Shown here in pieces: positions 41,891 through 49,981 of a stretch of DNA of 51,083 nucleotides. Position 1 is the first letter of the stretch. Each line of letters begins with the position of its first letter. Under the pieces are notes generated by a model. It had not been told where the DNA came from, made no database searches, and worked only from the letters and a program-made list of their open reading frames with translations. The position numbers and the translations under genes are program-made. This DNA comes from CALJUZ01 sp003387805 (GTDB lineage Bacteria; Bacillota; Limnochordia; Limnochordales; ZCTH02-B6). The DNA lies in the NCBI GenBank assembly GCA_937975235.1, contig CALJUZ010000187.1, positions 1-51,083 of the forward strand. The letters are read 5' to 3'.

Positions 41891-42468
41891 CCGCCGCCTC
41901 CCTGCACGTCCTCGGCCCCGCCGAGGCGGAAAAAGCTCAATACGGTCCGGCCGTAGCGGGCGCTTCTGATCCTGACCAAATTCTCGATATTGTCGGGCAT
42001 GTCCTCTTCCGCTTCGTGCTCGATGACGACGACGCCGCCCGGGGAGAGCAGGCCCAGTGCGGCCGCCGACGCGGCGCTGCGCACGCCCAGCCCCCGGCCG
42101 TAAGGCGGGTCGATGAGAATCAGGTCGAAGGACGCGCCTTCCTCCGCCAGCCGGGGCAGGACCCGCAGCACGTCGCCCGCCACGATGCGGGCTTGGGCCT
42201 GAAAGCGGGCCTTCTCCACGTTGGCCCGCAGCACGCGGGCGGCCTTGGGCGACCGCTCCACAAAGCACGCGGACGCGGCGCCCCGGCTCAGCGCCTCGAT
42301 GCCCAAAGCGCCCGTGCCGGCGAACAGGTCCAGCACGCGGGCGCCGGGGACCCGCGCCGCGAGGATGTTGAACAGGGCTTCTTTCACCCGATCGGCCGTC
42401 GGCCTGGTGGCCCGGCCGGGCAGCGCGGCCAGGCGCAGGCCCCGCCGGCTGCCGCCGATGACCCGCAT
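41887..42468 (-). CDS. rsmD: 16S rRNA (guanine966-N2)-methyltransferase RsmD
   Basis: SAM-dependent rRNA methyltransferase. The ~193-aa product begins MRVIGGSRRGLRLAALPGRA, has the SAM motif VLDLFAGTGALGIEALSRGA and the catalytic DPPY in FDLILIDPPYGRGLG. The ATG at 42468 has GGGGGTG upstream; a GTG at 42474 overlaps the recG stop. The rsmD-coaD pair is very common. Confidence 0.96.
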   Translation of the reverse strand: MRVIGGSRRGLRLAALPGRATRPTADRVKEALFNILAARVPGARVLDLFAGTGALGIEALSRGAASACFVERSPKAARVLRANVEKARFQAQARIVAGDVLRVLPRLAEEGASFDLILIDPPYGRGLGVRSAASAAALGLLSPGGVVVIEHEAEEDMPDNIENLVRIRSARYGRTVLSFFRLGGAEDVQGGGG

Positions 42469-42470
42469 GG

Positions 42471-44591
42471 TCACACCCCCGGCCCTTCGTCGGCCAGTGC
42501 GGCCATGCCGAAGCGTTTCTCCAGCCGCCGGCGCAGGGACTCGCTGAGCCCGCCCGCACCCGTCGCGCCGGAGGACAAAAGATTCCGCACCGCCCGGTCG
42601 GCCGCTTCCGCCACGTGCCCCGGCGCCTCGCGGGCCAGCGGCGACAAGTCCGGCAGCCCCGCCTGCCGGACGCCCAGAAGCTCGCCGGGACCCCGAAGCT
42701 CCAGGTCGGCCTGGGCCAGCGCGAAGCCGTCGGTGGACCCACGCACGGCGTGCAGACGCCGGCGGGCCGCGTCCGTGGCGGGATCGGCGATCAGGAAACA
42801 GTAGGCTTGCCGCCCGTCCCGGCCGACGCGCCCCCGCAGCTGGTGCAGCTGGGCCAGGCCGAAGCGGTCCGCGCCCTCGATGACCATCACCGACGCCTGC
42901 GGCACGTCGACGCCGACTTCCACGATGGTGGTGGAAAAAAGCACCTGCACGTCGCCGTCGCGAAAGCGCCGCATGACCGCCGCCTGATCCTCGGCCGCCT
43001 GCCGCCCGTGCAGCACGCCGATGCGGACGCCTTGCAGCACCCCGCCGGCCAGTTTTTCCGCGGCCGCGAGCACTTCCGTGTCGGCGGCTTCGCCGCGGCC
43101 CGCCTCCTCCCCGTCGCCGCCGATGGCGGGGAACACGACGAAGGCCCGCTCGCCTGCTTCTACGCGGCGGCGGACGAAGGCGTACACTTCCTCCCGGCGA
43201 TGGGGCCGCACCCAGCGGGTGTCCACCGGCCGGCGCCCCGGCGGCGCCTCGTCCAGAACGGACACGTCCAAGTCTCCGTACAGGCAGAGCGCGAGGGTCC
43301 TTGGAATCGGCGTCGCGCTGACGACCAGAAGATGCGGTGCGGGACGCCCCGCGGCCAGCGCGTTGCGCTGGCGCACACCGAAGCGGTGCTGTTCGTCCAC
43401 CACCAGCATGAGCAGGCGCCGAAAGCGCACGGCCGGCCCCAGGAGCGCGTGGGTGCCCACCACGATCACGGGACGGCCGGCCCGCACGTCCCGCAGCGCC
43501 CGCTCGCGCCAGGCGGCGGGCGTCGAGCCGGTCAGCAAGTGCACGGGCACGCCCAGCGCCTCAAACCAGCCCGAAAGGGTGCCGGCGTGCTGCTCCGCCA
43601 AAATTTCGCTGGGCGCCAGCAGCGCGGCCTGGCCGCCGGCCTCCACGGCCCGGAGCAGGGCGTACGCGGCCACCAGCGTCTTGCCGCTGCCCACGTCCCC
43701 TTGCAACAGCCGCTGCATGGGCGTGTCCCGGGCGGTGTCGCCGTCGATGTCGCGCATGGCCCGCCGCTGGGCGCCCGTGGGCTCGAAGGGCAGGCGCCGC
43801 AGCCACGCGCCGGCCAGAGGCCCCGGGGGCGGCAGCGGCACCCCCCGCCGCCCCGCCCGCGCGCGCCCTTGGAGCCCGACGGCCAGGCGCAGCAAGAACA
43901 GTTCCTCAAAAGCCAGCCGGCGCCGGGCCTCGGCCAGCGCCGTTCCGTCGCCGGGAAAGTGGAGCTGCCGGAAGGCGAGGCCCCGGGGCGGCAGCCGGTG
44001 CGCCCGCACCACGTCCTCGGGCAAAAACTCCCGGGCCTCGTCCGCAAACGCGTCCAGGGCCGCTTGCACCATGCGGCGCATCATCCGCTGCGTCAGCCCG
44101 GCGGTCAAGGGGTACTCGGGCACCAGCCGGCCCGTGTGCAGCCCGCCCCGCTCCAGCGGCTCCACCTCGGCCCGCGGCATGCGCCAGACGCCGTCGGGAC
44201 CCCGCTCGGGGACGCCGCTGGCCAGGACGAAATCGCCCGGCGACGCTGGCAGGGGCACGTACGCAGGGCGCCGGCCGCCTTTGCCCCGGGCGAACGCGAC
44301 CAGCTCCAGCCGGCCCCCCGCGTCGTCCTCCACCACGGCACGCGCCAGCCACAGGCCGGCGGTGCGGGTGGGCCGCCGCTCCGCTTCCACCACTCGTCCG
44401 GCCACGGTGGCGCGCAGGCCGGGCACCAGTTCTTGCACGGAAACAACGCGCCGCGCGTCCAGATGACGCCGCGGCGCGAAGCACAGCAGATCTTCAACGG
44501 TATAAATCGCGAGTTTTTCCAGCAGCCGGGCCCGGGCCGGACCGATGCCGGGGACGGCCGTCACCGGCTGGTCCAACGCATCGCGCGGCAT
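42471..44591 (-). CDS. recG: ATP-dependent DNA helicase RecG
   Basis: Branch-migration helicase that remodels stalled forks and recombination intermediates. The 706-aa product has an N-terminal HhH/wedge OB domain (VTAVPGIGPARARLLEKLAI), Walker A LLQGDVGSGKTLVAAYALLR, DEQH box LVVDEQHRFGVRQRN, SATPIPRTLALCLYGDLD and the C-terminal motif QLHQLRGRVGRDGRQAYCFL. Length is normal. Confidence 0.97.
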   Translation of the reverse strand: MPRDALDQPVTAVPGIGPARARLLEKLAIYTVEDLLCFAPRRHLDARRVVSVQELVPGLRATVAGRVVEAERRPTRTAGLWLARAVVEDDAGGRLELVAFARGKGGRRPAYVPLPASPGDFVLASGVPERGPDGVWRMPRAEVEPLERGGLHTGRLVPEYPLTAGLTQRMMRRMVQAALDAFADEAREFLPEDVVRAHRLPPRGLAFRQLHFPGDGTALAEARRRLAFEELFLLRLAVGLQGRARAGRRGVPLPPPGPLAGAWLRRLPFEPTGAQRRAMRDIDGDTARDTPMQRLLQGDVGSGKTLVAAYALLRAVEAGGQAALLAPSEILAEQHAGTLSGWFEALGVPVHLLTGSTPAAWRERALRDVRAGRPVIVVGTHALLGPAVRFRRLLMLVVDEQHRFGVRQRNALAAGRPAPHLLVVSATPIPRTLALCLYGDLDVSVLDEAPPGRRPVDTRWVRPHRREEVYAFVRRRVEAGERAFVVFPAIGGDGEEAGRGEAADTEVLAAAEKLAGGVLQGVRIGVLHGRQAAEDQAAVMRRFRDGDVQVLFSTTIVEVGVDVPQASVMVIEGADRFGLAQLHQLRGRVGRDGRQAYCFLIADPATDAARRRLHAVRGSTDGFALAQADLELRGPGELLGVRQAGLPDLSPLAREAPGHVAEAADRAVRNLLSSGATGAGGLSESLRRRLEKRFGMAALADEGPGV

Positions 44592-44607
44592 GCAGCCCTC
44601 CCCCGCG

Positions 44608-45450
44608 CTACACGGAGTAGAAGACGACGCCCAAAGTGCCGGGGCCCGCGTGGGTGCCGATGGTGGCGCCCAGCTGGCCCACCACCAGCTCCTCCACGTC
44701 CAGGCGGGACCGCAGTTCGGACGCCAGGGATTCGGCCTCCTCCAGGGCGTCCGCGTGCATGACGGCCACCTTCACGCGCTGGCCCTGCGCGCCCTGGGTC
44801 ACCAGCTCCAGCAGCCGGGCCCGGGCTTTGGCGCGGCCCCGCGCCCGCTCCAGGGGCGCGACGACGCCGTCGTCGATGGTGAGCAGGGGCTTGATGTTGA
44901 GCAGTCCCCCGACGAAAGCCTGCGCCCGGCCGATGCGGCCGTTGCGCTGCAAATACTCCAGCGTGTCCACCAAAAACAGCACCTTCTGGCGGGCCACGAT
45001 GGCTTCCAGGTGCTGTACGATGTCTTCCGCCGACGCGCCGGCCTTGGCCATGCGGGCGGCCTCCACCGCCAGCATCCCGATGCCCAGGGACGCCGAGCGG
45101 CTGTCCACCACGTGCACCGGCACGTCGATGCCGTCCATGGCGGCCGCGATGGACGCGGACTGCATGGTGCCGCTGAGCTCGCTGGAGAGATGGACCGACA
45201 CGATGGCGTCCGCGTCGGCCTGCAGGCGGCGGTAGACGGCCTCGAAGTCCGTGGGCGACGGCTGGGTGGTGCGGGGCTGCCCGCCCGCGTGCAGCCGCCG
45301 GTAAAACTCGCTCAGTTCCAGGTCGACGCCGTCTTTGAACTCCTCGTCCCCGAAATGAACGGTCAGCGGCACGACCGCAATGTCCAGCTCCTCCGCCAGC
45401 GGCTTCGGAATGTCGGCGCCGCTGTCGGTGACGATCTTCACGCCCGCCAT
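44608..45450 (-). CDS. degV: DegV family fatty-acid-binding protein (FakB-type)
   Basis: 280-aa DegV/FakB protein. FakB proteins present a fatty acid to the kinase FakA. The N-terminus VKIVTDSGADIPKPLAEELD, then VVPLTVHFGDEEFKDGVDL, TTQPSPTDFEAVYRRL and SVHLSSELSGTMQSASIAA are typical. The usual TSQP motif reads TTQP here, keeping a hydroxyl residue. It is next to fakA, which strongly suggests a FakA-FakB pair. B. subtilis has sdaAB-sdaAA in this position. Confidence 0.93.
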   Translation of the reverse strand: MAGVKIVTDSGADIPKPLAEELDIAVVPLTVHFGDEEFKDGVDLELSEFYRRLHAGGQPRTTQPSPTDFEAVYRRLQADADAIVSVHLSSELSGTMQSASIAAAMDGIDVPVHVVDSRSASLGIGMLAVEAARMAKAGASAEDIVQHLEAIVARQKVLFLVDTLEYLQRNGRIGRAQAFVGGLLNIKPLLTIDDGVVAPLERARGRAKARARLLELVTQGAQGQRVKVAVMHADALEEAESLASELRSRLDVEELVVGQLGATIGTHAGPGTLGVVFYSV

Positions 45451-45471
45451 GGCAATCGCTCCTTCACTCGG

Positions 45472-47292
45472 TCATTCCACGGACAAGATGTAACAGTAAA
45501 CCGGCTGGCCGCCGTCGTACACTTCCACCTCGGCGCCGGGCCAGCGCTCCTGCACCCGCTGGGCGAAGCGCCGCGCGTCGGCCTCGTCCACGTCGGCGCC
45601 GAAGTACACGGAAATCAGCGGGGCTTCGTCGTCGCCCAGCATGCGCGCCACCGCCTCCAAGGCGGCCTCTTCGGGCCGGTCGGCCACGACGCGGATGTCG
45701 CCGTCAATGATGGCCAGCACGTCACCGGCTTTGATGCCGCTTTCAAACGCGTCGCTGTCCCGCACCGCGTACGTGATTTCCGCGATGCGCAGCTGCCGGG
45801 CCGCATCGGCCATGTCCGCGGCCACCGCCTCGGGATCGCCTTCGGGGTTGAAGGCCATCATGGCCGCGACAGCCTGGGGAGCGGCCGTTGTTTCGACGAT
45901 GTGGACCCGCTTTTCCGTCAGTTCTTTGGCCTGCCGGGCGGCGAAGACGATGTTGCTGTTGTTGGGCATGACGATGACCTCGTCGGCGCCCACCGCCTCG
46001 ATGGCCTCCACCAGCTCGGCGGCGCTGGGGTTCATGGTCTGGCCGCCGCTGACGATGCCGGCCACGCCCAGAGAGCGCAGCAGCTCCTCCCAGCCCGGAC
46101 CGGGCGCCACCGCGACCACGGCGCTGCGCACCTTCTGCCCCGCCGCGGCCTCCCGGGCCAGGTCCGCGGGCGCCGGCCCCGTCTCCACCGCGACGGCCCG
46201 GTGGGCCTCCGGCCCTCCGCCGGCCGTCACTTGGACCGCGGCGCCCGACGCGCGCCCGTTTTCCGGCGCCTTGGGCCGGGCCGCCTGCGGCGCGCCCGGG
46301 GCCTCCGCCGCCGCGGCCCGCTCGGCGCGGGCCCGCCGGGCCGCCTCCTCCGCGGCCAGGCGGTTCTGCTCCTGCATGTTGTCGATGGCAATGTCCAACA
46401 GCTCGCCGTACTCCAGCGCGATCTCCAGCGCCCGGCCGGGGTGGTCCGTGTGCACGTGCACTTTGACCACGTCGCCGTCGCCCACCACCAGCAGGCTGTC
46501 GCCCAGCTCCCCGATGCGGGCGCGGACGATGTCTTGAGGAATGTCTTTGCCGCGAATGAGAAACTCGGTGCAGTAGCAAAACGTGATGTCTTCGTGGGAA
46601 ATCGCGCCGTGGACCGGCTCGGCCACGGCTTCGGCCGCGGCCGGCGCCGCCTCGGCCGGCGTCTCGGGCACGTGCTCACCCCGCACCGCCATGAGAGCCC
46701 CGGTCAGAAAGTACACCAGCCCTTGCCCGCCCGCGTCGACGACGCCGGCTTTGGCCAGCACCGGCAACAGACCGGGCGTGCGGACCAGCGCCTCCTCGGC
46801 GCCTTGCACCGCGGCTTCCAGCACCCCGGCCAGGTCCGCGCCCTTGTCCGCGGCCCGCCGGGCCGCGTCCGAGGCGCCCCGCCCGACGGTGAGCATGGTC
46901 CCTTCCACCGGTTTGATAACCGCCCGGTACGCGGTCTCGGTGCCCTTGGCCAGCGCGGCCGCCAGCTCCTTGGGGCCCGCGGCGTCAAGCCCGGCCAGGC
47001 CCAGCGCGATGCCCCGCAAAAACTGCGACAAAATGACGCCCGAGTTGCCTCGGGCCCCCAGCAGTACGCCCCGGGACGCCTTTTGCGCCGCTTCGCCCAG
47101 CGATGCCGGCACGCCGCCCGCCAGCTCCCGCCGCGCGGCCTGAAGCGTCATGGTCATGTTCGTGCCCGTGTCGCCGTCCGGCACGGGGAAGACGTTCAGG
47201 ACGTTGACTTTCTCCTTGTTGCGTTCCAAATAATCCGCCGCGGCGGCCAGCATCTCCACGAAGACCGCCGCGGTCAACTCCTTGTAGGCCAT
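45472..47292 (-). CDS. fakA: DAK2-domain fatty acid kinase FakA (YloV)
   Basis: Phosphorylates FakB-bound fatty acids to acyl-phosphate for phospholipid synthesis. The 606-aa product has the N-terminal DhaL kinase domain (about residues 5-205) with VFPVPDGDTGTNMTMTLQAA and LLGARGNSGVILSQFLRGIA, a middle domain (about 225-300), an Ala/Pro-rich linker (about 310-385) longer than usual, and the C-terminal YloV domain (VSGGQTMNPSAAELVEAIEA, VIVMPNNSNIVFAARQAKEL). It is located between yloU and degV. Confidence 0.95.
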   Translation of the reverse strand: MAYKELTAAVFVEMLAAAADYLERNKEKVNVLNVFPVPDGDTGTNMTMTLQAARRELAGGVPASLGEAAQKASRGVLLGARGNSGVILSQFLRGIALGLAGLDAAGPKELAAALAKGTETAYRAVIKPVEGTMLTVGRGASDAARRAADKGADLAGVLEAAVQGAEEALVRTPGLLPVLAKAGVVDAGGQGLVYFLTGALMAVRGEHVPETPAEAAPAAAEAVAEPVHGAISHEDITFCYCTEFLIRGKDIPQDIVRARIGELGDSLLVVGDGDVVKVHVHTDHPGRALEIALEYGELLDIAIDNMQEQNRLAAEEAARRARAERAAAAEAPGAPQAARPKAPENGRASGAAVQVTAGGGPEAHRAVAVETGPAPADLAREAAAGQKVRSAVVAVAPGPGWEELLRSLGVAGIVSGGQTMNPSAAELVEAIEAVGADEVIVMPNNSNIVFAARQAKELTEKRVHIVETTAAPQAVAAMMAFNPEGDPEAVAADMADAARQLRIAEITYAVRDSDAFESGIKAGDVLAIIDGDIRVVADRPEEAALEAVARMLGDDEAPLISVYFGADVDEADARRFAQRVQERWPGAEVEVYDGGQPVYCYILSVE

Positions 47293-47315
47293 GTCGGCCG
47301 AACCTCCTCAAACCG

Positions 47316-47726
47316 TCAGCGGCCGGACTGGCGACGCCGGGCGTGGGCGGACTCGGGCAGCCCGTCCGCGTCCACCCGCACGCTCTCCACGTGCACGTTC
47401 ACCTGCTGGACCTGCAGGCCGCAGTAGTGCTCGACCGCATACTTGACTTGCTCCATGACGTTGTGCGCCACTTCGGCGATGTTGACGCCGTACTGCACGA
47501 CGACGTGCAAGTCGATGGTGACGGTGTCGTCGCCCAGGGTGACCTCCACGCCCCGCGAGACGTCCTCGCCCCGGCGGAAAATGGCCAGCCCTTTTTGCAC
47601 GCCGCGGGCACCCATGCCGACGAGGCCATAGCACTCGGTGGCCGCGACGCCGGCAATCGTCGCGATCACTTCCTCGGCGATGGAGACGCTGCCGAGGTCC
47701 GTATTCCGGCTCTGCGCCACGCGCAT
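47316..47726 (-). CDS. yloU: Asp23/Gls24 family envelope-stress protein YloU
   Basis: 136-aa Asp23-family protein; members associate with the membrane through AmaP and affect envelope homeostasis. It has GSVSIAEEVIATIAGVAATE, CYGLVGMGARGVQKGLA and a C-terminal VVVQYGVNIAEVAHNVMEQV with VQQVNVHVESVRV. The ATG at 47726 has AAGGA 6-7 nt upstream. It is paired with fakA in most Bacillota. Confidence 0.93.
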   Translation of the reverse strand: MRVAQSRNTDLGSVSIAEEVIATIAGVAATECYGLVGMGARGVQKGLAIFRRGEDVSRGVEVTLGDDTVTIDLHVVVQYGVNIAEVAHNVMEQVKYAVEHYCGLQVQQVNVHVESVRVDADGLPESAHARRRQSGR

Positions 47727-47782
47727 CCCATCCTTTTCGAGTTTGCCAACAACCGTTTCGCCTTCGTTCGAACGTTTCCTGC

Positions 47783-47811
47783 TTGTCGAAGCGCAGGCGG
47801 TATGCTATCTT
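47783..47811 (+). promoter_or_regulatory. probable sigma-A promoter of rpmB
   Basis: TTGTCG (47783-47788), 17-nt spacer, TATCTT (47806-47811) preceded by TGC, an extended -10. The leader before rpmB is about 60 nt. The -35 overlaps TGTCGAA, a match to the Spo0A box core, which may be chance. No comparable promoter was found on the opposite strand for yloU. Confidence 0.5.
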
Positions 47812-47879
47812 ATATTAGGTTTTCCCTGCGAACTGGTGGCACTGCGCGATTCGTCCGGCAAGAAGGGAGGGCTGCATCC

Positions 47880-48071
47880 GTGGCCAGAACCTGCATCGTC
47901 TGTGGCAAGCGCACGGAGACGGGCAACAAAGTGAGCCACTCCAACCGCAAAGCGCGGCGCACGTTCCTTCCGAATCTACAAAAAATGCGCTTGAAGGTCA
48001 ACGGCAGCGTGAGGCGGGCCTACGTTTGCACGAAGTGCCTGAAGGCGGGCAAAGTACAGCGGGCGGTGTAA
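47880..48071 (+). CDS. rpmB: 50S ribosomal protein L28
   Basis: 63-aa zinc-binding-type L28. The product starts MARTCIVCGKRTETGNKVSH, then SNRKARRTFLPNLQKMRLKV and a second cysteine pair in YVCTKCLKAGKV. The GTG at 47880 has AGGGAGG 9 nt upstream. It lies on the opposite strand to its neighbours, as rpmB does in B. subtilis beside yloU. Confidence 0.97.
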   Translation: MARTCIVCGKRTETGNKVSHSNRKARRTFLPNLQKMRLKVNGSVRRAYVCTKCLKAGKVQRAV

Positions 48072-48306
48072 GAGTCGTTGGGTGCGGCGCTTCGGTGGCG
48101 TGGGAGCAACCCCGAACCGAGGAGCGGCGGGCGATCTCAGTTCTATTCCACGACCACTATGACCGACCCGTCTGACCCCTGGTTTGGTTTTGCTTTAGAA
48201 TAGGTGAGTTCGATGCCCTTGGCATCGCGGCCGTGCTTCCGAACGATTCCCCCTTTGCTCGATGCCTCGCCGCTCCTCGCCGGGGTTCCCGCCGGCAGGT
48301 GGAGAT

Positions 48307-48335
48307 ATTGTAAACGATAATTTTCTTGTTGTCAA
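48307..48335 (-). promoter_or_regulatory. near-consensus sigma-A promoter without a known gene
   Basis: TTGACA (complement of 48330-48335), 17-nt spacer, TACAAT (complement of 48307-48312): perfect -35 and 5 of 6 in the -10 at optimal spacing, in an A+T-rich patch. It lies just downstream of the rpe terminator and points toward rpmB. The product is not identified. Confidence 0.8.
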
Positions 48336-48368
48336 TAGCCGTTGAACGAAAAAAGTCTATACAATTCG

Positions 48369-48394
48369 ACAGCCGGCGGAATTCCGCCGGCTGT
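48369..48394. terminator. 26-bp perfect palindrome, bidirectional terminator between rpmB and rpe
   Basis: ACAGCCGGCGGAA followed directly by its exact reverse complement, TTCCGCCGGCTGT. On the plus strand it is followed by TTTG (G-C-T-G-T-T-T-T-G context), a short U-tract serving transcripts from rpmB. On the minus strand it lies a few bases behind the rpe stop; a T6 run occurs about 15 nt further on. Confidence 0.7.
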
Positions 48395-48398
48395 TTTG

Positions 48399-49061
48399 CT
48401 ACCGGCTCCGCAAAGCCCGCAGCGCCGCCGCCGGGTCTTCGGCGCCGAAGACGGCCGAGCCCGCCACCAGCACGTCGGCGCCGGCCTCGATGACGACGGG
48501 AGCCGTGGCCGCGTTGATGCCGCCGTCCACTTGCACGTGCACCCGCTGCCGCAGGCCCCGCTCCTGCAGCATCCGGTGCAGCGCCCGGATTTTCGGCACC
48601 GTGGCCTCGATGAACGACTGGCCGCCGAAGCCGGGGTTGACCGTCATCACCAGCACCAGATCGACGTCGTCCAGCACGTATTCCAGCACGTCCAGCGGCG
48701 TATGGGGATTGAGCGCCACGCCGGCCCGCCGCCCCGCGGCCCGCACCGCCTGAATGGTCCGGTGCAGATGGACGCTGGCTTCCGCGTGGACGGTGATCAT
48801 GTCGGCCCCCGCTTCGGCAAAGGCGTCGATATACGCGTCGGGGTTGGAAATCATCAGGTGGACGTCCAGCGGCAGAGCGGACACTCGCCGCACCGCCGCC
48901 ACCAAAGGCGGGCCGAAGGTGATGTTGGGCACGAAGTGGCCGTCCATGACGTCCAGGTGCAGCCAGTCGGCGTCTTGTTCCACTTTCGCAATGTCGTCGG
49001 CCAGGCGGGCGAAATCGGCCGCCAGCAGCGAGGGCGCGAGAATGACGCGTCGGTTGTTCAT
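48399..49061 (-). CDS. rpe: ribulose-phosphate 3-epimerase
   Basis: Interconverts ribulose-5-phosphate and xylulose-5-phosphate in the pentose phosphate pathway. The 220-aa TIM barrel has VILAPSLLAADFARLADDI, WLHLDVMDGHFVPNITFGPP (metal His/Asp), DVHLMISNPDAYIDAFAEAG, LVLVMTVNPGFGGQSFIEAT and HVQVDGGINAATAPVVIEAG. The ATG at 49061 overlaps the rsgA stop (ATGA); a GTG at 49082 is less likely. B. subtilis has thiN next; it is absent here. Confidence 0.97.
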   Translation of the reverse strand: MNNRRVILAPSLLAADFARLADDIAKVEQDADWLHLDVMDGHFVPNITFGPPLVAAVRRVSALPLDVHLMISNPDAYIDAFAEAGADMITVHAEASVHLHRTIQAVRAAGRRAGVALNPHTPLDVLEYVLDDVDLVLVMTVNPGFGGQSFIEATVPKIRALHRMLQERGLRQRVHVQVDGGINAATAPVVIEAGADVLVAGSAVFGAEDPAAALRALRSR

Positions 49062-49942
49062 GACCAGCGGCGGGCCTCCCACTCTTCGATCTCTTCCAGC
49101 AAGTCAAGGTAATGTTGATAGCGCCGGGGGTGCACGGCCCCGGTCTCCGCGGCGCGGCGCACGGCGCAGTCGGGCTCCGAGCGGTGGCGGCAGCCCGGGA
49201 AGCGGCACTGATCCGACAGCCGGTCCAGGTCAGGCCAGAAGCGGCTCAGCCGGGCCGCGGGGATGTCGCGCAGCTCCAGCACGCTGAAGCCCGGGGTGTC
49301 GGCCACCAGTCCGCCGCCCGGCAGCGCCAGCAGCTCCACCGCCCGGGTCGTGTGGCGGCCCCGGCCCAGCTTTTTGCTGACGGCCCCCGTTTCCCGCTTC
49401 CAGTCCGGGTGCAGCCGGTTCAGCAGGGCCGATTTCCCCACGCCCGAAGGCCCGGCGAAGGTGGACACGCGGCCCTGCAGCAGCCGCGCCAGCGCCTCGA
49501 CCCCCGCCGCCGACTTGGCGCTGGTGACGACGACGGGGTAGCCGGCCGCCTCGTAGGGGCCCTTGGCGTCGGCCACCTCGGCTTCGGTCACCAAGTCCGC
49601 CTTGTTCCAGCACACCACCGGGTCGATGCCGGCCGCGTGGGCCGCGACCAGCAGGCGGTCCAGCAGCCCGTAGTTCGGGGGCGGATCCGCCAGGGCCATG
49701 ACCACCACCACCTGGTCGACGTTGGCGATGGGCGGGCGCAACAGCCGGGTGCGCCGGGGATGAACCTTTTCAATGACTCCTCGGCCGTCGGCCTGCACCG
49801 CCACGTCGACCCGGTCGCCTACCAACACCGCCGCGCGCTCTTTCCGCAGCCGGCCGCGAGGGCGCGTCTCCACAACGCGGCCGTCGCGGAGCATGACGCG
49901 AAAGTAGCCTCCGATGGCGCGAACAACAATCCCTTCCTCCAC
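49058..49942 (-). CDS. rsgA: ribosome small subunit-dependent GTPase RsgA
   Basis: 30S maturation GTPase (CpgA in B. subtilis). The 294-aa product has an N-terminal OB fold (VVRAIGGYFRVMLRDGRVVE), circularly permuted G motifs CWNKADLV (G4) before FAGPSGVGKSALLNRL (G1) and LVADTPGFSVLEL (G3), and a C-terminal zinc motif CRFPGCRHRSEPDCAV. It stands between the PASTA kinase and rpe as in B. subtilis. Confidence 0.97.
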   Translation of the reverse strand: MEEGIVVRAIGGYFRVMLRDGRVVETRPRGRLRKERAAVLVGDRVDVAVQADGRGVIEKVHPRRTRLLRPPIANVDQVVVVMALADPPPNYGLLDRLLVAAHAAGIDPVVCWNKADLVTEAEVADAKGPYEAAGYPVVVTSAKSAAGVEALARLLQGRVSTFAGPSGVGKSALLNRLHPDWKRETGAVSKKLGRGRHTTRAVELLALPGGGLVADTPGFSVLELRDIPAARLSRFWPDLDRLSDQCRFPGCRHRSEPDCAVRRAAETGAVHPRRYQHYLDLLEEIEEWEARRWS

Positions 49943-49981
49943 ACAACGCCTCCTTCGCCGATGCTTCGCCGGGACGGGCCA

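Larger units (their letters stand above)
48072..48398. other. gene-free region between rpmB and rpe with orphan minus-strand promoter
   Basis: 327 bp without a recognised gene. On the minus strand a near-consensus promoter would transcribe toward the rpmB 3' end, starting near 48300. The predicted transcript begins with an imperfect hairpin (GCCGG-N8-CCGGC) and holds a perfect 7-bp stem CGATGCC-AAG-GGCATCG (complement of 48211-48227). One frame encodes a peptide-like tail ending IELTYSKAKPNQGSDG then SVIVVVE (stop near 48150) but has no convincing start; it may be a gene remnant. B. subtilis carries spoVM here; no SpoVM-like sequence was seen on either strand. Confidence 0.5.

Noticed and set aside
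44545..47427. 960-aa plus-strand open frame opposite degV and fakA
   Set aside because: Shadow frame without domains; both minus-strand genes are certain.
48072..48398. Search for a SpoVM-like 26-residue peptide
   Set aside because: Short frames on both strands (for example plus-strand MTDPSDPWFGFALE) lack the amphipathic SpoVM pattern and a ribosome site.
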